Notes: generated from the sequence alone by a model not told the origin. A stretch of 64,000 nucleotides of DNA from Iris pallida (GCA_029216955.1 JANAVB010002199.1:13394417-13458416), one strand, 5' to 3'. Numbered from the stretch's first letter, positions 44,783 to 56,696 are shown. Numbers and translations are program-made.

Positions 44783-46148
44783 TGTAGAAGCATAGAAAAT
44801 ATCAGAATGATGGTCTATGCGGCTCAGAATAGGAGAACCCCATGCGGCTCATACAGGAGCAGTCCCATACGGTTTAGATAGACTCTCAGTCTCATGCGGC
44901 TCGGGACAGGAGAGTCCATACGGCTTACATAGGGACAGTCCCATGCGGTTCAAAGAGTCTCTCAGTCGCATGCGGCTCAGAAGTACATGCGGCTCACATA
45001 CGACCAAAAGAGATATGTGGCTCGATCAACACCACGTGTCCTCATAGGATCCCTTCACACAGCTGGCCATCGAGTAATGGCCTTATTCAATGCTCTGCCA
45101 TGATTTGACAGCTGACGGCTCTGACATGAAGTGTCATAATGGTCCTGTTATAATGACAGACTCTTCGGGAACGGAAGAAAATCTCTGATACGATCCAAGA
45201 TTGCCACGTAGCTACTCCCATGCGGCTCAATTGAAGAACAGTTTCATGCGGCTGGCAAGAATTATCTTCTTGTGGCTCACCAAGAAGCCGTCCCATGCGG
45301 CTCGCAAGTACTATACCTATGCGGCTCACTGAGATACTGTCTCATGCGGTTCATGGATATCATGTAGCTCTGGCAGAGTCCACCATTAAGACACGTGGCA
45401 GAGATTCAATTGCCCCCACGGCTTGATAGCTGGTAGCAAGGATGATTATGGGATACAGATCAATCAGAGATTTACCAGATCTCAATGACCATATTTAACG
45501 TTATCCTCATAATTAATGAGATCAGGTCATATCATTCATGATCAAACCAATGGGACATGTGGTGAGAGATCCAAGCTTGACACAACCAATCATAAAGATT
45601 TAAAGCAATCAGCATTAACCATTCACAGGATTCAATACTATCCACATTAATGGCCCAGATCCTTCACGCTTAGGACTAATGGTTCAGATTGATTAATCAT
45701 CAGGCCACCTCCAGTTTGAGAATGGACAATCATCCAAACCCTAATGATGCCCCTACTCCTATAAATAAGCAAGGTGCCATTCCTTTACAAAAAGAAAGAA
45801 AAAGAGATACAGAGAGACTTCCCCAATAATCAGAGAGAAAATATACAGAGAGAGAGAAGCCAGAAGAATAATAGAGGGAGAGCAAGAAGAGCATTTCTTC
45901 ATCAACGCCAACCATCTCTTCACTGGAGCCAAGGCTGCATACCGATCGTCCAAGGAGTAAGGCAGGGCTGCCGTCGCCTTCCCGAGCATCTATCGTTACC
46001 CCCCAGAATCTAAAATAAATAATTGTACTTAGACTGCTGTACCTAGGTTTTCGTCCCTAGGCTTTCTTTGTACGAGCGAGTTTGTAACGTGAAGTAAAAG
46101 TCCGGTCCTCCAATAATTGTTCTGTTCTTTTATATTTCCTGGCAAACA
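44783..46148 (+). repeat. Tat-2 3' LTR
   Basis: 1366 bp, homologous to 35853-37220 throughout, with the same two motif clusters and TATA box (45770-45777). The gag ATG found at the end of the 5' LTR is CTG here (46139-46141). Confidence 0.92.
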
Positions 46149-46153
46149 GCAGA

Positions 46154-48685
46154 AGGTCTCCTTAGGCTTGTCGGAGGAGCCCTGAGAATTGGAAGCTCCC
46201 TTAGAAGTATCGACCTTCAGGACTTCCTTCCCTTTACCCCCACGGACAGGGATAGTTTAAAGATGCTTGCCATTGTCTTCAGATTTGGATGTTTTCGACC
46301 CCAGTAGTTCCAGATTAGGAATATCATTTTCAGCAGCATCAGCGGCCCCAATAAAAGCGGGCCATGTATCATACTTACGTATACCCAGACAGAACTTCAC
46401 TGTAGAAAGAAAGTTATATCGATATGTATCCATAAGTTTTGAGTCTGGTATGTCGAAGGGCATCTTCAACGCTAGCCGCCTGAAGCATTCGATGAAAGCA
46501 ATGACAGACTCAGTCCTTCTTTGCTTGGTCTCGATGAGGGTGGACATGCTAACATGCATGCCACTCTCATAAAACCTGTTGAGGAACAACCTCTCCAAGT
46601 TTTTAAAAGAATTGATACAACCGTCAGACAAACTACAGAACCATTCAAAAGCCATCCTCTGTAAGGTGCTAATAAACAGCTTTAACAAGAACAGATCATC
46701 CCTGGGTAAGTGTAGAGTCTGCGTATTGAAGTATGTCATGTGTGGACGAGGAGAAGTCAACCCGTCAAATGAATTTAGCGTCAGCGGCTTGTAGTTAGGA
46801 AGGCAAGTAACATTCTCCCATTCAGGAGGATAAGGTTGAGATATCCCTATCTTCTGAAGCTCGTCTTTGTGTGAGTTGGTGTCGAGACGGGCAACCAAGG
46901 AATTAATTGCATCCTGTTGATTGAGCAGGTATTGGAAAACGGCTGCTGAACGGTTGTCAGACGTCGTTGGCGAAGGACCACACCCAGCATTTGCAAGATT
47001 TGGCGGAGGCGCAACGGAATGATACTCCTTTTGTAGTGAAGGAGGGTTATTGCTATGAACCAGACTGATGTGAGCCGAGACGTTTTATTAAGGTGGAGGA
47101 ACAACCCCAACAGCTTGGACCGCCATGATACTGGTAAGTATATTAGTGATATTGGCAAATGTTATTTCAAGACCCTCTAGCCGTTTGCTGGTCTGATCAC
47201 TGGCTTCTTCAGGTCTTTCTCCGTATGCCATGTATGTAGATAACATGCGAGGATGAACAGAGGAAACAGTACAACTGGTGCTGATACTGTCTGTCTCCGA
47301 GTTGATAAGTCCCTCATCTTCAGGTAGGGGAGGTAGATAGTCGCCATCAGACTCAGAGAGATTGTCGTCCTCTGGAAGGCTACCTCCAGCGTGACGGTCA
47401 TCTGCTTCAGACTCTGAGGGAATACTACCTCCAGCTTGGGAGTCTTCGTCATCTATACGGAATCTCGCCTTTGACCGAGTACCCATATAGACTCCTTCAG
47501 ATGTGTCAGCCTGCTGGCCATCTGTTGGTAGACTTTTTCTCCTTCTTCTCGAGGAACTGAGAGAAAAAGTTGGATTTGTGGTCCATTGCCTTTGATTGGG
47601 GCTTCCATAAGGGGGACCCCATGAAGCCATGTTGGATGAAACACACAGGGGTTTTTCATCGTCAGAGAAATGTAATCGTCAAAACACGGACTGTCTCTGA
47701 GGCACTATCGTTGCTTTGGAGCAGCAACAGTTGATGACAATACTGGTGCACGGATGTGCACCATGAATTGTTGTGTCCTTTCTTGCTTTACGCTTATGAT
47801 TTATCATGTCGCGTAAGTCAGCGGAAGGGAGTTGTGCCTTAAAACCCATGTTAAATGCATCGTCGAGCTTCGCATGCGGGTTTTTAAGGAGAGTTGGCGC
47901 ATCCAGACTTAGTTCACATACAGGAGTAACCCCCCTACCTAAGTTCTGTGATTTCCTTAAAGACAGCCCCATGCTATACGCGTTGGGGCCTGTCTTTTTG
48001 CTGTGGGCGCATAGGCCCTGGAGACTGGCTTTGGGCGCATACTTCTTGGCAACATGTCTGAGCTTCCTCGATGTGGGCACATATTATAGATCAGTTGAGC
48101 CTGGGCGCATAGCCTTGGGCACATGACCCTGGATGCCCAATCTGTCTTAGGCAGAAGCCTTCTGATTAGAGTTATGCGCCCACACACCCCCTTGGGCGCA
48201 TAGCTTCGGGTGCATGCTTGGTTGAGCAGCGTTGTTTTCTTCCAACTTCATCTCCTTTATTTGTGAGCCTCGCTAGGTTTGCCCAGAGTGTTGCACACTC
48301 CGATTCTTGGCATTGTAGTATTTTCATTTGCCAAGTCTCGGGCATTGAACACTCTGTTGTTAGTTGTACAAGAGCAAAGTCGCTAGGCTAGTAGAGCCCA
48401 GAACGGTGTAACCCATCTTTATTTGGGGAGCTTCTATAAAAGAGACATGCGCCCATGTGATAGAGTCCTCCTGCTATGATACTGGCAGGATATGTACGAC
48501 GAGCCTTCGGAAGCCAAGTCTTGCGAGACTTGTTTGGCTTCGCTGATTTTGAGGGAGTAGAGCCGTCCCTCGAGAGCATCTCTTCGAATGCCTGCTGATC
48601 GAACTTCACGATCAGCATCCTCTGAGTGCTCCCCACTTTGTCAGTATCGGATTACGTTACCACATTCTCGTCAGAGGAAAAGGTA
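46154..48685 (-). pseudogene. Tat-1 gag, N-terminal and core part
   Basis: Minus strand, broken frames. 48388-48636: GSTQRMLIVKFDQQAFEEML, matching the Tat-2 N-terminus. 47950-48240: translated region with GGGCGCATA-type motif copies. 47679-47830: DLRDMINHKRK and IVINCCC, shared with Tat-2. 47088-47630: low-complexity acidic linker. 46257-46898: gag core (FDGLTSPRPHMTYF...LPRDDLFLLKLFISTLQRMAFEWF). The frame continues beyond the Tat-2 insertion at 35847. Gag forms the particle; inactive. Confidence 0.8.
47985..48240 (-). repeat. Motif array within Tat-1 gag
   Basis: GGGCGCATA or its complement at about 48005, 48033, 48103 and 48195 with TATGCGCCCAC near 48174, plus looser copies (GGGCACATA, GGGTGCATG). 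A further CATGCGCCCATGTG lies at 48448. Same place in gag as the Tat-2 array (37575-37910). Confidence 0.65.
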
Positions 48686-48705
48686 TTCCCTAGCAGAGTC
48701 TCCCT
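48686..48705 (-). other. Tat-1 primer binding site (degenerate)
   Basis: Minus strand GGGAGACTCTGCTAGGGAA, a few bases after the 5' LTR edge; matches the Tat-2 site TGGCGACTCTGCTGGGGAC apart from a handful of changes. Confidence 0.65.
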
Positions 48706-48708
48706 TTT

Positions 48709-49468
48709 TATGGACACACACAAAAAGAAGAAGAAATGATGTCTTTTCTTTATTGGCACAAGGCACCACAAATCGAGTACGCCTGAGTGATCCTGTGCTG
48801 AGGATCCCCGAGTACAAAAAAGAATTTTGGGGAATGTGACGATGGAGATCGAGCGACAGTTGCTCCTTTACTCCATTGACACTCCGATTATAAAAGTAGG
48901 AGAAAACCTAATAAAATTGCTAACTTTCGACTCACTGGCAAGAAGTGCAGCAATTTGGCTCTTGAAAATGCTCTCTGTTCTGTATTTTGAAGGGGAATAA
49001 GACCCCTTTTTATAATCATTCTTGTGCTGGAATGATGTAATGCACCCACATGAGGAAACACACTAGTTTTCATGTGGGCGCATGGTCCTACTTTTGGCGC
49101 ATAGGATGTAGGTGCATACAGACTGCGTGGCCGTGGGTTGATCGTGGTGCTGACGTGGCCGCATGCTTCGGTGCACGACTGCTCGTAGAGAATGACGTGG
49201 CCATATGCTTCGGTGCACATTTTGATCGTGGCTTTGACCGAGTCAGGGACTGTTCTGGCTTGGGCGCATAGCATAAAACAGGGCTATACGCCCCCTTCTG
49301 GAGGAGCTTGTCTTGGGCGCATGGGTATATGACCTCATTGGAGCTTGGGCGCATATGACCTTGTTGGAAGCTTTGGGTGCATAAGGCTCATTGGTGATTT
49401 GGGTGCATAAGGCTCCTTGGTGAATTGGGCGTATATGCCCAGTCTGCTAAAATTTTTATGCTTCTACA
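48709..49468 (-). repeat. Tat-1 5' LTR
   Basis: 760 bp, minus strand start TGTAGAAGCATAAAAATTTT and end near GTGTGTCCATA. Right part (49260-49435) has a run of GGGCGCATA-type copies at 49262, 49285 (inverted), 49315, 49347, 49376, 49400 and 49427. A TATAAAAA box on the minus strand at 49007-49014 may be its promoter. Confidence 0.85.
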
Positions 49469-49473
49469 AGCAA

Positions 49474-51450
49474 CTGATGTCGAGGATCCACTTGCTCCTA
49501 ACATAAGTCAGGTTTTCACCTACAAAAGAGTTTGCAGATGAAACTTTTGGTTCACATTTCTTGTAGGGTCCGAATATGTTAGTCTTTGTTATCTATGCAC
49601 ATACATTTAAATCAACTAATTTTCTTACTCTACCTACAGGTAAGATATGACCAATGGTGCCACAATAGTGACATCTAGCATGCTGAGTGTTAGGTGCAGT
49701 ATGTTGTGCATGATTGGTAGGTCTTGGTATTCTAGTTGGATACTTGTAGTAGAATGCATGTCGGTTTGTCTTCTTAGAAAAACTTGGCTATGTTTGGTCT
49801 GACAATATTGGGTTTAACAGTATTGATTTTGACTGTGTTCCGATGTTTCGGTAATTGACACGTGTTAGGATAGTAAGCAGCAACTTTAGGCTATTTTTCT
49901 AACCTAATTTCCAAGTTTTTAGAGGTATCATAAATTGTGTTATTGTCTGTTGTGAGTACATCAATTCTGACTACTACACAGTGATGGCTCTTCTTCTCTT
50001 TGAGTAAATCTTTCTCAAGTTTAGCAATTGTCTTGTCTTTTTCTTTGGATAAATGTGTAGTCTCGTGTAGTTGCAGTTTGACAGAAGAAAGCTCACCAGT
50101 CTCACTAAGGTTTTAACTATTTCTAACCTCAACTAGTAAGTCGGTAAGTCTTCCTATTTCACCTCTGTACTCTTTGAGTACCTTTTTAGAGTTTTGGTAT
50201 TTGCCAAGCATTTTTCTGTGGTCATCTAAACGGTAACTAAAAGCTTCCCCTAACTGGTCAAAGGTAAAATTATTATATGTATCAAACTGGGGGTTTAAGT
50301 TTACCCGATCAAATGCCATCAAGCATGCATTTGCAACATTGTTTGATTGTTCGTCTTCTGAATCACTGACTTCGCTTTCATACCAAATACTTGTGTTGGC
50401 ATATCTTCTAGAAGTAGATTTCTTCAAGTAACTCTTTTTATACTTGTTGCCTTTCCTAGTTGATGATGATGCCGTCGGACAGTCCTTCTTGATGTGTTAT
50501 TTCTTCTTACAATCGTAGCAGATTGGATCTTCTTCATTATTGTTGTTGTTGCTGCTATTGTGTTCCTTCATTCTTCGGTTAAACCTCATGAACTTCTTCA
50601 CTAGGAGAGCTTGATCATCAGTATCGGAGTCGCTGTCGTCAGAATCTTCTTCGACAGCTCTTCATTGTTGAGCTTTGAAGGCGACTAATTTTTCCTTCGG
50701 TGCCACGTCTTCAAAGTCTTGAAGTTCCATCTCGCGAGTGAGTAGCTTTCCCATGAGCGTTTCAACATACATGGTAGTGAGGTTGTTTCCTTCAACGATT
50801 GCTGTAACCTTCATAATCCAGTTCTTTATGAGAGCTCACTGCACCTTGCGAATCTTCACAAGGTTATTATATTCCTTGCCTAGGGAGGACAAAGGATTTA
50901 CAATATCCAGAAATATTGTCAACATTTGTGTAACAAACTCGTTTGGCTTCATCCTGAATGCCTCATACTCTTGAGTAAGTCTACTGATCTTGGACTCCTT
51001 GACTTGTGTCGTGCTTTCATAAGTGACTTTGATAAGTTTCTATACCTCATGAGTTGTTGTGCATATAGACACCCTGTTGAATTCAGTCATGTCTAAAGCA
51101 CAAAATAAAACTTTAATAGCACATACGTCAAGACTGGCTTCTTTCTTTTCAGAATCAGTATACTTGTCATATGCTTTTTGAACCAAATTTTTATCAATAA
51201 GAACACGTAGAGGCTTTTTATAGCCGTCAACTACAATTGACCAAAAGTCAAAATCTAGAGATTTCAAAAAGAAACTTATACGTGTTTTCCATTAAGTGTA
51301 GTTAGTACAATCAAACAGTGGGGTTTGTTTGTGGCTTGGCCTTCAGTTGTAAATTTTATACTTGCCATATGTGATATAGTGATCTATGTAACAACTATTA
51401 TATATAAAAAAAGTAATAACAATGTTACCTCACTTTACCTGTATAACCCG
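49474..51450 (-). pseudogene. SIRE-A gag and protease start (5' part of SIRE-A)
   Basis: Minus strand, continuing SIRE-A across the Tat-1 insertion. 51040-51267 (MKSLDFDFWSIVVDGYKKPL) matches SIRE-B gag at 14490. A knuckle CYDCKKK-stop-HIKKDC at about 50485-50523 has a stop inside. 50113-50427 (SEDEQSNN..., KKVLKEYRGEIGRLTDLL) matches SIRE-B 15400-15660. The stretch 49474-50100 matches the gag-protease junction at 15750-16240. Confidence 0.8.
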
Positions 51451-51454
51451 CTGT

Positions 51455-52367
51455 GAGGACTAATTTCCCTCTTATGAGGACTAATCCAGTCTTATGAGGA
51501 CTAATCCAGTCGGGAGAACTCTGGCTCCCAGTTGAAACTCACTATAAAAAAATCAAAAGTTTTCATTCGAAGTCCTTGTCAACTTCTACAAACATGAGCT
51601 TTGATCCGAAGTACACGACGGACTTTAATTGTGAAGTATCTCACTTTTATCAAGCCTCTTGATTACAATAACTCTGAACTTCTAGGCCGTACCATAGTAA
51701 AAAATTGACTAGAGAATTGTAACTGGCATGGGATTTGAAATTAGAAACTTTGTGGGGCTTTAGAAGATCGTAGTAAGTTTAGAGAGAAGAGACATGAAAG
51801 TGAATGAGAGAGTTGAAATGGTAAAATTGTCTCTATTTACATGATTTTCAAAAGAAGAATTCGGATAGAATTCAGGCAGAATTCTATGAGAGAATCTCGG
51901 TATATAGTTGTTGCATCCGTAACGGCGAAAAGACTGAGTTTAAAAAATCCAACATTTTAGGTAGCCAAATTCGGGCCAAATTTGGGGCGAATTCATCTAA
52001 AATTCTGCTAGTCCAGAATAGGTTAATTTTTGGGTTTGTAACTCAAGTTTTTGGGTTTTCGATTTTTCAAACAGTTAGGAAGTAGTTGGGCTTTGTGAGT
52101 GGGTTTATTTTTAAAATAAAAGGATATTTTAAAAATGTTTCTTGGGTAGCCTATTTGCCAGTACGACACAGTTTACATTGTATTCCTAGACTCAATAAAA
52201 TACAAAAGTACATTGAGAATTGAAATACAAACGCGACAACAAATACAGCTCCAAGTCATGAACGGTAGCAGGCACAGGCTGTCGCAGTTCATCCAAGTAG
52301 CCCTTATATCGAGACATGGCTAGATTAATTATTAAAATTTGGTTCGACCATGACCAATGGGCCAACA
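51455..52367 (-). repeat. SIRE-A 5' LTR, missing its last ~170 bp
   Basis: Minus-strand start TGTTGGCCCATTGGTCATGG at 52367. At the other side the primer-site end AACCCGCT (51446-51453) runs directly into GTGAGGACTAAT, so the LTR 3' end and the PBS core are deleted. At the junction TATGAGGACTAATCCAGTC is tripled (51455-51515). Confidence 0.8.
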
Positions 52368-52936
52368 CACGAGAATTGTTTAGGTATGGTTGGATACAAT
52401 TCTATGGACATAAGATTTTAGGTTTAGGCATGGGCTTATTGTGGTTTTAGGAAAAATAGTTTAGGAATGATTGTTTAACTAATAAATGGGATGTTCATAG
52501 GATTAGAAAAAGAAATTTCTAGAATCCTAATTAGCAGATGTTATTTATAATTAAAATAGAATATTCTCGAAAGATGCCAGATTCCCTAGGCATATTCTTC
52601 ATGCTTAATTAAGTACATTCTTAACTAAAATATATACTTAATTAATCTAGAAAGTTTCTACCTTAAGCATGACTAGGTATTTACTACACTTGACACTCTC
52701 TCTTCACTAATTACTAAATTGTCATTACTTCTCCATAATTACAAAATAAATATTTTCTAGAAAATTAGGAATTTAGAAAAATAATAATATATATGAAATT
52801 TGGAAGGAGGGGGTTACACAACTCCTGCAGTGACTTCTTTTGTTGCACCTCATGCACGGCCATCCAAGCCAGCAATGGACAAGTCAAAGCAAAAGGACGT
52901 CCGAGTCGACAAATTCTTGAAGAAGAACCTTCCTCA
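52368..52936. other. Unassigned sequence between SIRE-A and SIRE-C
   Basis: AT-rich, no convincing gene. A short open stretch (52793-52936) could encode a basic peptide (MDKSKQKDVRVDKFLKK) but is probably incidental. SIRE-C homology begins at about 52937. Confidence 0.4.
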
Positions 52937-54319
52937 AGGCTGGCTTCTTTCTTTTCAGAATCAGTATACTTATCATGTGCTTTTTCAACCAAATTTTCAT
53001 CAATAAGAACACGTAGAGGCTTTTTATAGCCGTCAACTACAATTGACCATAAGTCGAAACCTAAAGATTTTAAAAAAAATCATACGTATTTTTCAGTAAG
53101 GGTAGTTAGTACCATCAAACAGTGGGGGTCTGTTTGTGGCTTGGCCTTTAGTTATGAATTTCACACTTGCCATATGTGGTATAATGATCTACGTAACATC
53201 AGTTATATACAAAGAAAGTAATAGCAATGTTACCTCCCTTTACCTGTATAACCCACTCTGATACCAATTGTCGGAATGAAATATAAAATGATATACTCTA
53301 GAGGGGGTGAATAGAGTACGCAGCAGAACATTAACTATTAAAATAAGTTAACAGCAATATTACAGAAATATATCACAGTTATGAGTAAGTAAAAGTAAAG
53401 TACAAAGAGGAAACTCAAGGACGACGATGTATACTGGTATCCCTCTTGTGAGGACTAATCCAGTCGGGAGAACTCTGCCTCCTAGTTGAAATATACTATG
53501 GAAAAATCATGTTTTTATCCGAAGTCCTTGCCAACTTCTACAAACGCGAGCTTTGATCCGAAGTGCTCGATCAACTTTAATTGTGAAGTGTCTCACTTCT
53601 GTCAAGCCACTTGATTACAATTACTCTGAACTTCTAGACCGTACCACATTGGCAAATTGACTAGAGGATTGAAACTGGCTTGGGATTTAAAATTGAAAGC
53701 TTAGTGGTGCTTTAGAATATCGTAGTAATCTTTAGAGAGAAGAGATATGAAAGTGAATGAGTGAGTTGAAATGGTAGAATTTTTTCTTTATTTATGGGAT
53801 TTCTAAAAGGAGAATTCGGGCAGAATTCAGACAAAATTTGGACAGAATTCTATGAGAGAATCTTGGCATATAGTCGTTGCATTCGTAAATGTGGGAAGAC
53901 TGAATTTAAACCCAATGTTCAGGGTAGTCAAAATCGGGGAAAATTCATCCATAATTCTGTTAGTCCAGAATGGGTTGGTTTTTGGGTTTGCAACTCAGGT
54001 TTTTGGGCTTTCGAATTTCAAGCAGTTAGAAAGTAGTTTGGACTTTGTGAGTGGACTTGTTTTCAAAATGAAAGGGTATTTTGAAAACATTTCTTGGATA
54101 GCCTATTTGCTAGTACGATGCGGTTTACATTGTATTCCTAGAATTAAAAATATATTAAAATATATTGAGAATTAAAATACAGACGCGACAAAAAATACAG
54201 TTCCAAGTATTGAATGGTAGCAGGCATAGGCTGTCGCAGTTCATCCAAGTAGCCCTTATATCGAGACAGGGTTAGATCAATTATTAAAATTCGGTTCGAC
54301 CATGACCAATGGGCCGACA
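52937..54319 (-). mobile_element. SIRE-C: 5' fragment of a third Sirevirus
   Basis: Minus strand: LTR 54319-53269 (1051 bp, start TGTCGGCCCATTGG, end CATTCCGACA), primer site TGGTATCAGAG (53256-53266), then a gag start fragment down to 52937 matching SIRE-A 51130-51400. The rest is missing. LTR shows GAATTC-type motif copies near 53813-53850. Confidence 0.85.
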
Positions 54320-56520
54320 CATCTCGCATACATCAGAAGATTCATAGAAAATTTCTCTGGACGATGTCAGCCCTTCACCAAGTTTATGAAGAAGGAGGTT
54401 TCCTACGTCTGGATCGAAGAATGTCAGAATGCATTTGACTACATCAAGGCGTACCTTATAAACCCTCCAGTTTTGGTGGCACCATTCGAGGGTAAACTCT
54501 TCCTGCTCTATGTCCGTACGATGGACCATTCTCTCGGAGCTCTACTGGCTCAGAAAAATGATGCAAGCCACGAGCAGTCCATCTACTATCTTAGCAGGAT
54601 AATGATTGGTGCCGAACATCGATACAGTCAGGTCAAGAAGGAATATTTGGCTCTGGTCTTTACCATCCAGAAGACTCTGTATTATGTAGTTGGTCAGACA
54701 ACCCACGTTATCTTCTGAGTTAACCCACTCAGGGTCCTTAGGACGAAACTAGGAGCATTAAACTCTCGACTAGCTACGTGAGCATTGCTACTATCCTCGA
54801 ATAATATGGTATTTATTCTACAGAAAGCTGTCAAGGGCCAAGCATTGGCCGACTTCCTAGCCGCATGTCCGATACCAGAAACATCAAATCTTTATAATGA
54901 CATTCCGATGAGGTCTTGGAATCCAATACCGCAGAGGAGGCCCCGTCTGAAGAATATTCTTCGACGGCGCTTCAAGTACAAGTCCTAAAGACCAAATCAT
55001 CGCATGAGTGGAGTGGTATTGGTTTCCCTACATTGTCTGGTCATTCAGCGTGCCTATTCCCTCACAGAGCCGTGCTCTAACAATGTGGCAGAGTATAATA
55101 CTCTCATCATCGAACTTCAGTTGGTAAAACAACTGGGGGTTGACTACCTCAAATCCTATGGTGACTCTAAACTTATAGTCAACCAGGTTCGAGGATAGTT
55201 TGAGGTCCATCATGAAGACCTACTTCCCTACATAAGATAGCCCTCGACATCATCTCTACTTTGACCAAGTTCTTTATAGAACACGTGCCTCGGCTACAGA
55301 ATCTAGAGGCCGAAGCTCTTGTCGGCCTCACTGCCTTCTTAGCAGCCCCTGTCGGGACCCAATACTCCATCACAGTAGGTGGTCGAGAACTGGTGTGTTT
55401 CAAAAGTAACTTATGTATGTCTTTGAACCACTCTCTGCAAATAGACACCAACATGGACGTTAGAGATTGATGATTCCCGTTTACAGACTATGCAGTCTAC
55501 AGAATCCTCCATGATGACTTGAAGGAGGCAATGTCCGTTAAAAGATGCTATATCCGATTCTATTATGACACGACCACCAAGATATTATATCGTCGTTCAT
55601 ATGACAGACTTCTTCTCCGATATTTGTCGAATGATGAGGCAATGAAAGCCCTCTGGGAAGGCCATAACGACATTTGTGGGGCCCATCAACCCGGCCCTAA
55701 GCTACAAGACCGACTCCGACTCATAGGCTATTATGGGCCTACCATGATGCTAGATGATGTTGAATATGCCAAGAAGTGCCGAGCATGCCAGTTTCATGCC
55801 GACTTCATTCGCTGACCTTCAGAATTCCTATATCCTACGATCGCATCTTGGCCGTTTAAAGCCTAGGCTATGTACATTGTTGGACCAATCACCCCTCCGT
55901 CCTCCAGAGGGCATCGCTTCATTCTTGCTGTTACCTAATATTTTTTAAATAGGCAGAAGTAGTACCTCTCTCCAAGGTTAAAAGCTCAAACATGATTAGC
56001 TTCCTTAAACATCACGTTATCTACCGTTTTGGAGCTGGAGGATCATCCACGATAATGGACCATAATTCATAAGCCATGCATTAAGCCAATTTTGTGACAA
56101 AAATTATATTCAAAATGTGGCATCAACTACCTACAACCCAGCGGCAAACGGATTGGTGGAAGCCTTCAACAAGACAATTGTCAAACTTCTCAAGAAAGTT
56201 GTGTCAGTTAACAACGTGATTGGGATGAGAAGTTTGGAGAATGCCTCTGGATTTACCGTACCATAGTCCGAACTTCGAGGGTAATATGTCATTTTGTCAG
56301 GTGTATGGGAGCAAAGCAGTCATTTTTCTAAAAATCCAGATCCCCTCGCTATGAGTGGCCATCACAAATCAGCTGACAGATGAGGACAATCAACGTTGTC
56401 GGTTACAAGGATTGCAGGCACTTGACGAAAAATGCCTTCTGGCTCAACAGCACATCGAGCTCTATCAGACCCGTATTTTTAGACCTTTAACAAAAAGGTT
56501 AAAGAAAGAACATCTTCGCT
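54320..56520 (+). pseudogene. Tat-3: RNase H and integrase fragment of a third Tat element
   Basis: Plus strand. 54320-54720 matches the Tat-1 RT-RNase H tether (FIENFSGRCQPF, NPPVLVAPFEGKLFLLYVR, IYYLSRIM). 55004-55198 is second RNase H (VVLVSLHCLVIQRAYSL...SYGDSKLIVNQVRG). 55500-56500 is integrase: AKKCRACQFHADF, PAANGLVEAFNKTIVKLLKK with the catalytic Glu kept, but Tyr (codon near 55872) where Tat-1 has the first Asp. 5' truncated at the SIRE-C LTR; many stops. Confidence 0.8.
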
Positions 56521-56696
56521 TCAGCCTTGACCATTGCCCAACGTTCGACCTCTCGTCGCAACACTGTCTCATCTTTGAAGGCGGCAAGTTTAGCAGGGAC
56601 CGCATCCAATTCGTCCTTCTGACATAACAAGTGCACCTTGCATTGAGCTTGGACCTCCAATTGCTCGCGAAAAGATACAGCATTCTTGTCACTCTC
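56521..56696 (-). pseudogene. Tat-3 antisense ORF, coiled-coil end
   Basis: Read on the minus strand this short stretch gives a charged, Glu/Lys/Leu-rich sequence (about 56690 to 56530) resembling the coiled-coil tail of the Tat-1 aORF. It adjoins the end of integrase with no hairpin module between, so a deletion joined the two convergent genes. Truncated by the T1 LTR. Confidence 0.45.

Larger units (their letters stand above)
35853..46148 (+). mobile_element. Tat-2: non-autonomous Tat-lineage element
   Basis: 10,296 bp with 5' LTR 35853-37220 and 3' LTR 44783-46148, and a perfect TSD GCAGA at 35848-35852 and 46149-46153 within Tat-1 gag. It carries gag plus protease-like domain (37211-41800), tandem repeats and hairpin module (41750-42830), and a truncated antisense ORF (42830-44355, minus). 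There is no RT, RNase H or integrase sequence, so it depended on another element. In the first ~290 bp of the two LTRs I count about 16 differences by eye, nearly all transitions. Confidence 0.92.
8491..49468 (-). mobile_element. Tat-1: Tat-lineage Ty3/gypsy element carrying nested insertions
   Basis: Ends are TGTGGACACAC at 8491 and TATGCTTCTACA at 49468, flanked by a perfect TSD AGCAA (8486-8490, 49469-49473) inside SIRE-A. Minus-strand order: 5' LTR 48709-49468, primer site, gag, protease, RT, RNase H, integrase (ends about 30146), then an oppositely directed aORF (plus strand, 11138-29451) and 3' LTR 8491-9187. Nested inside are SIRE-B, Tat-2 and a truncated copia solo LTR. Subtracting them leaves about 16 kb, large but normal for Tat/Ogre elements. 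All genes are decayed. Confidence 0.88.
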
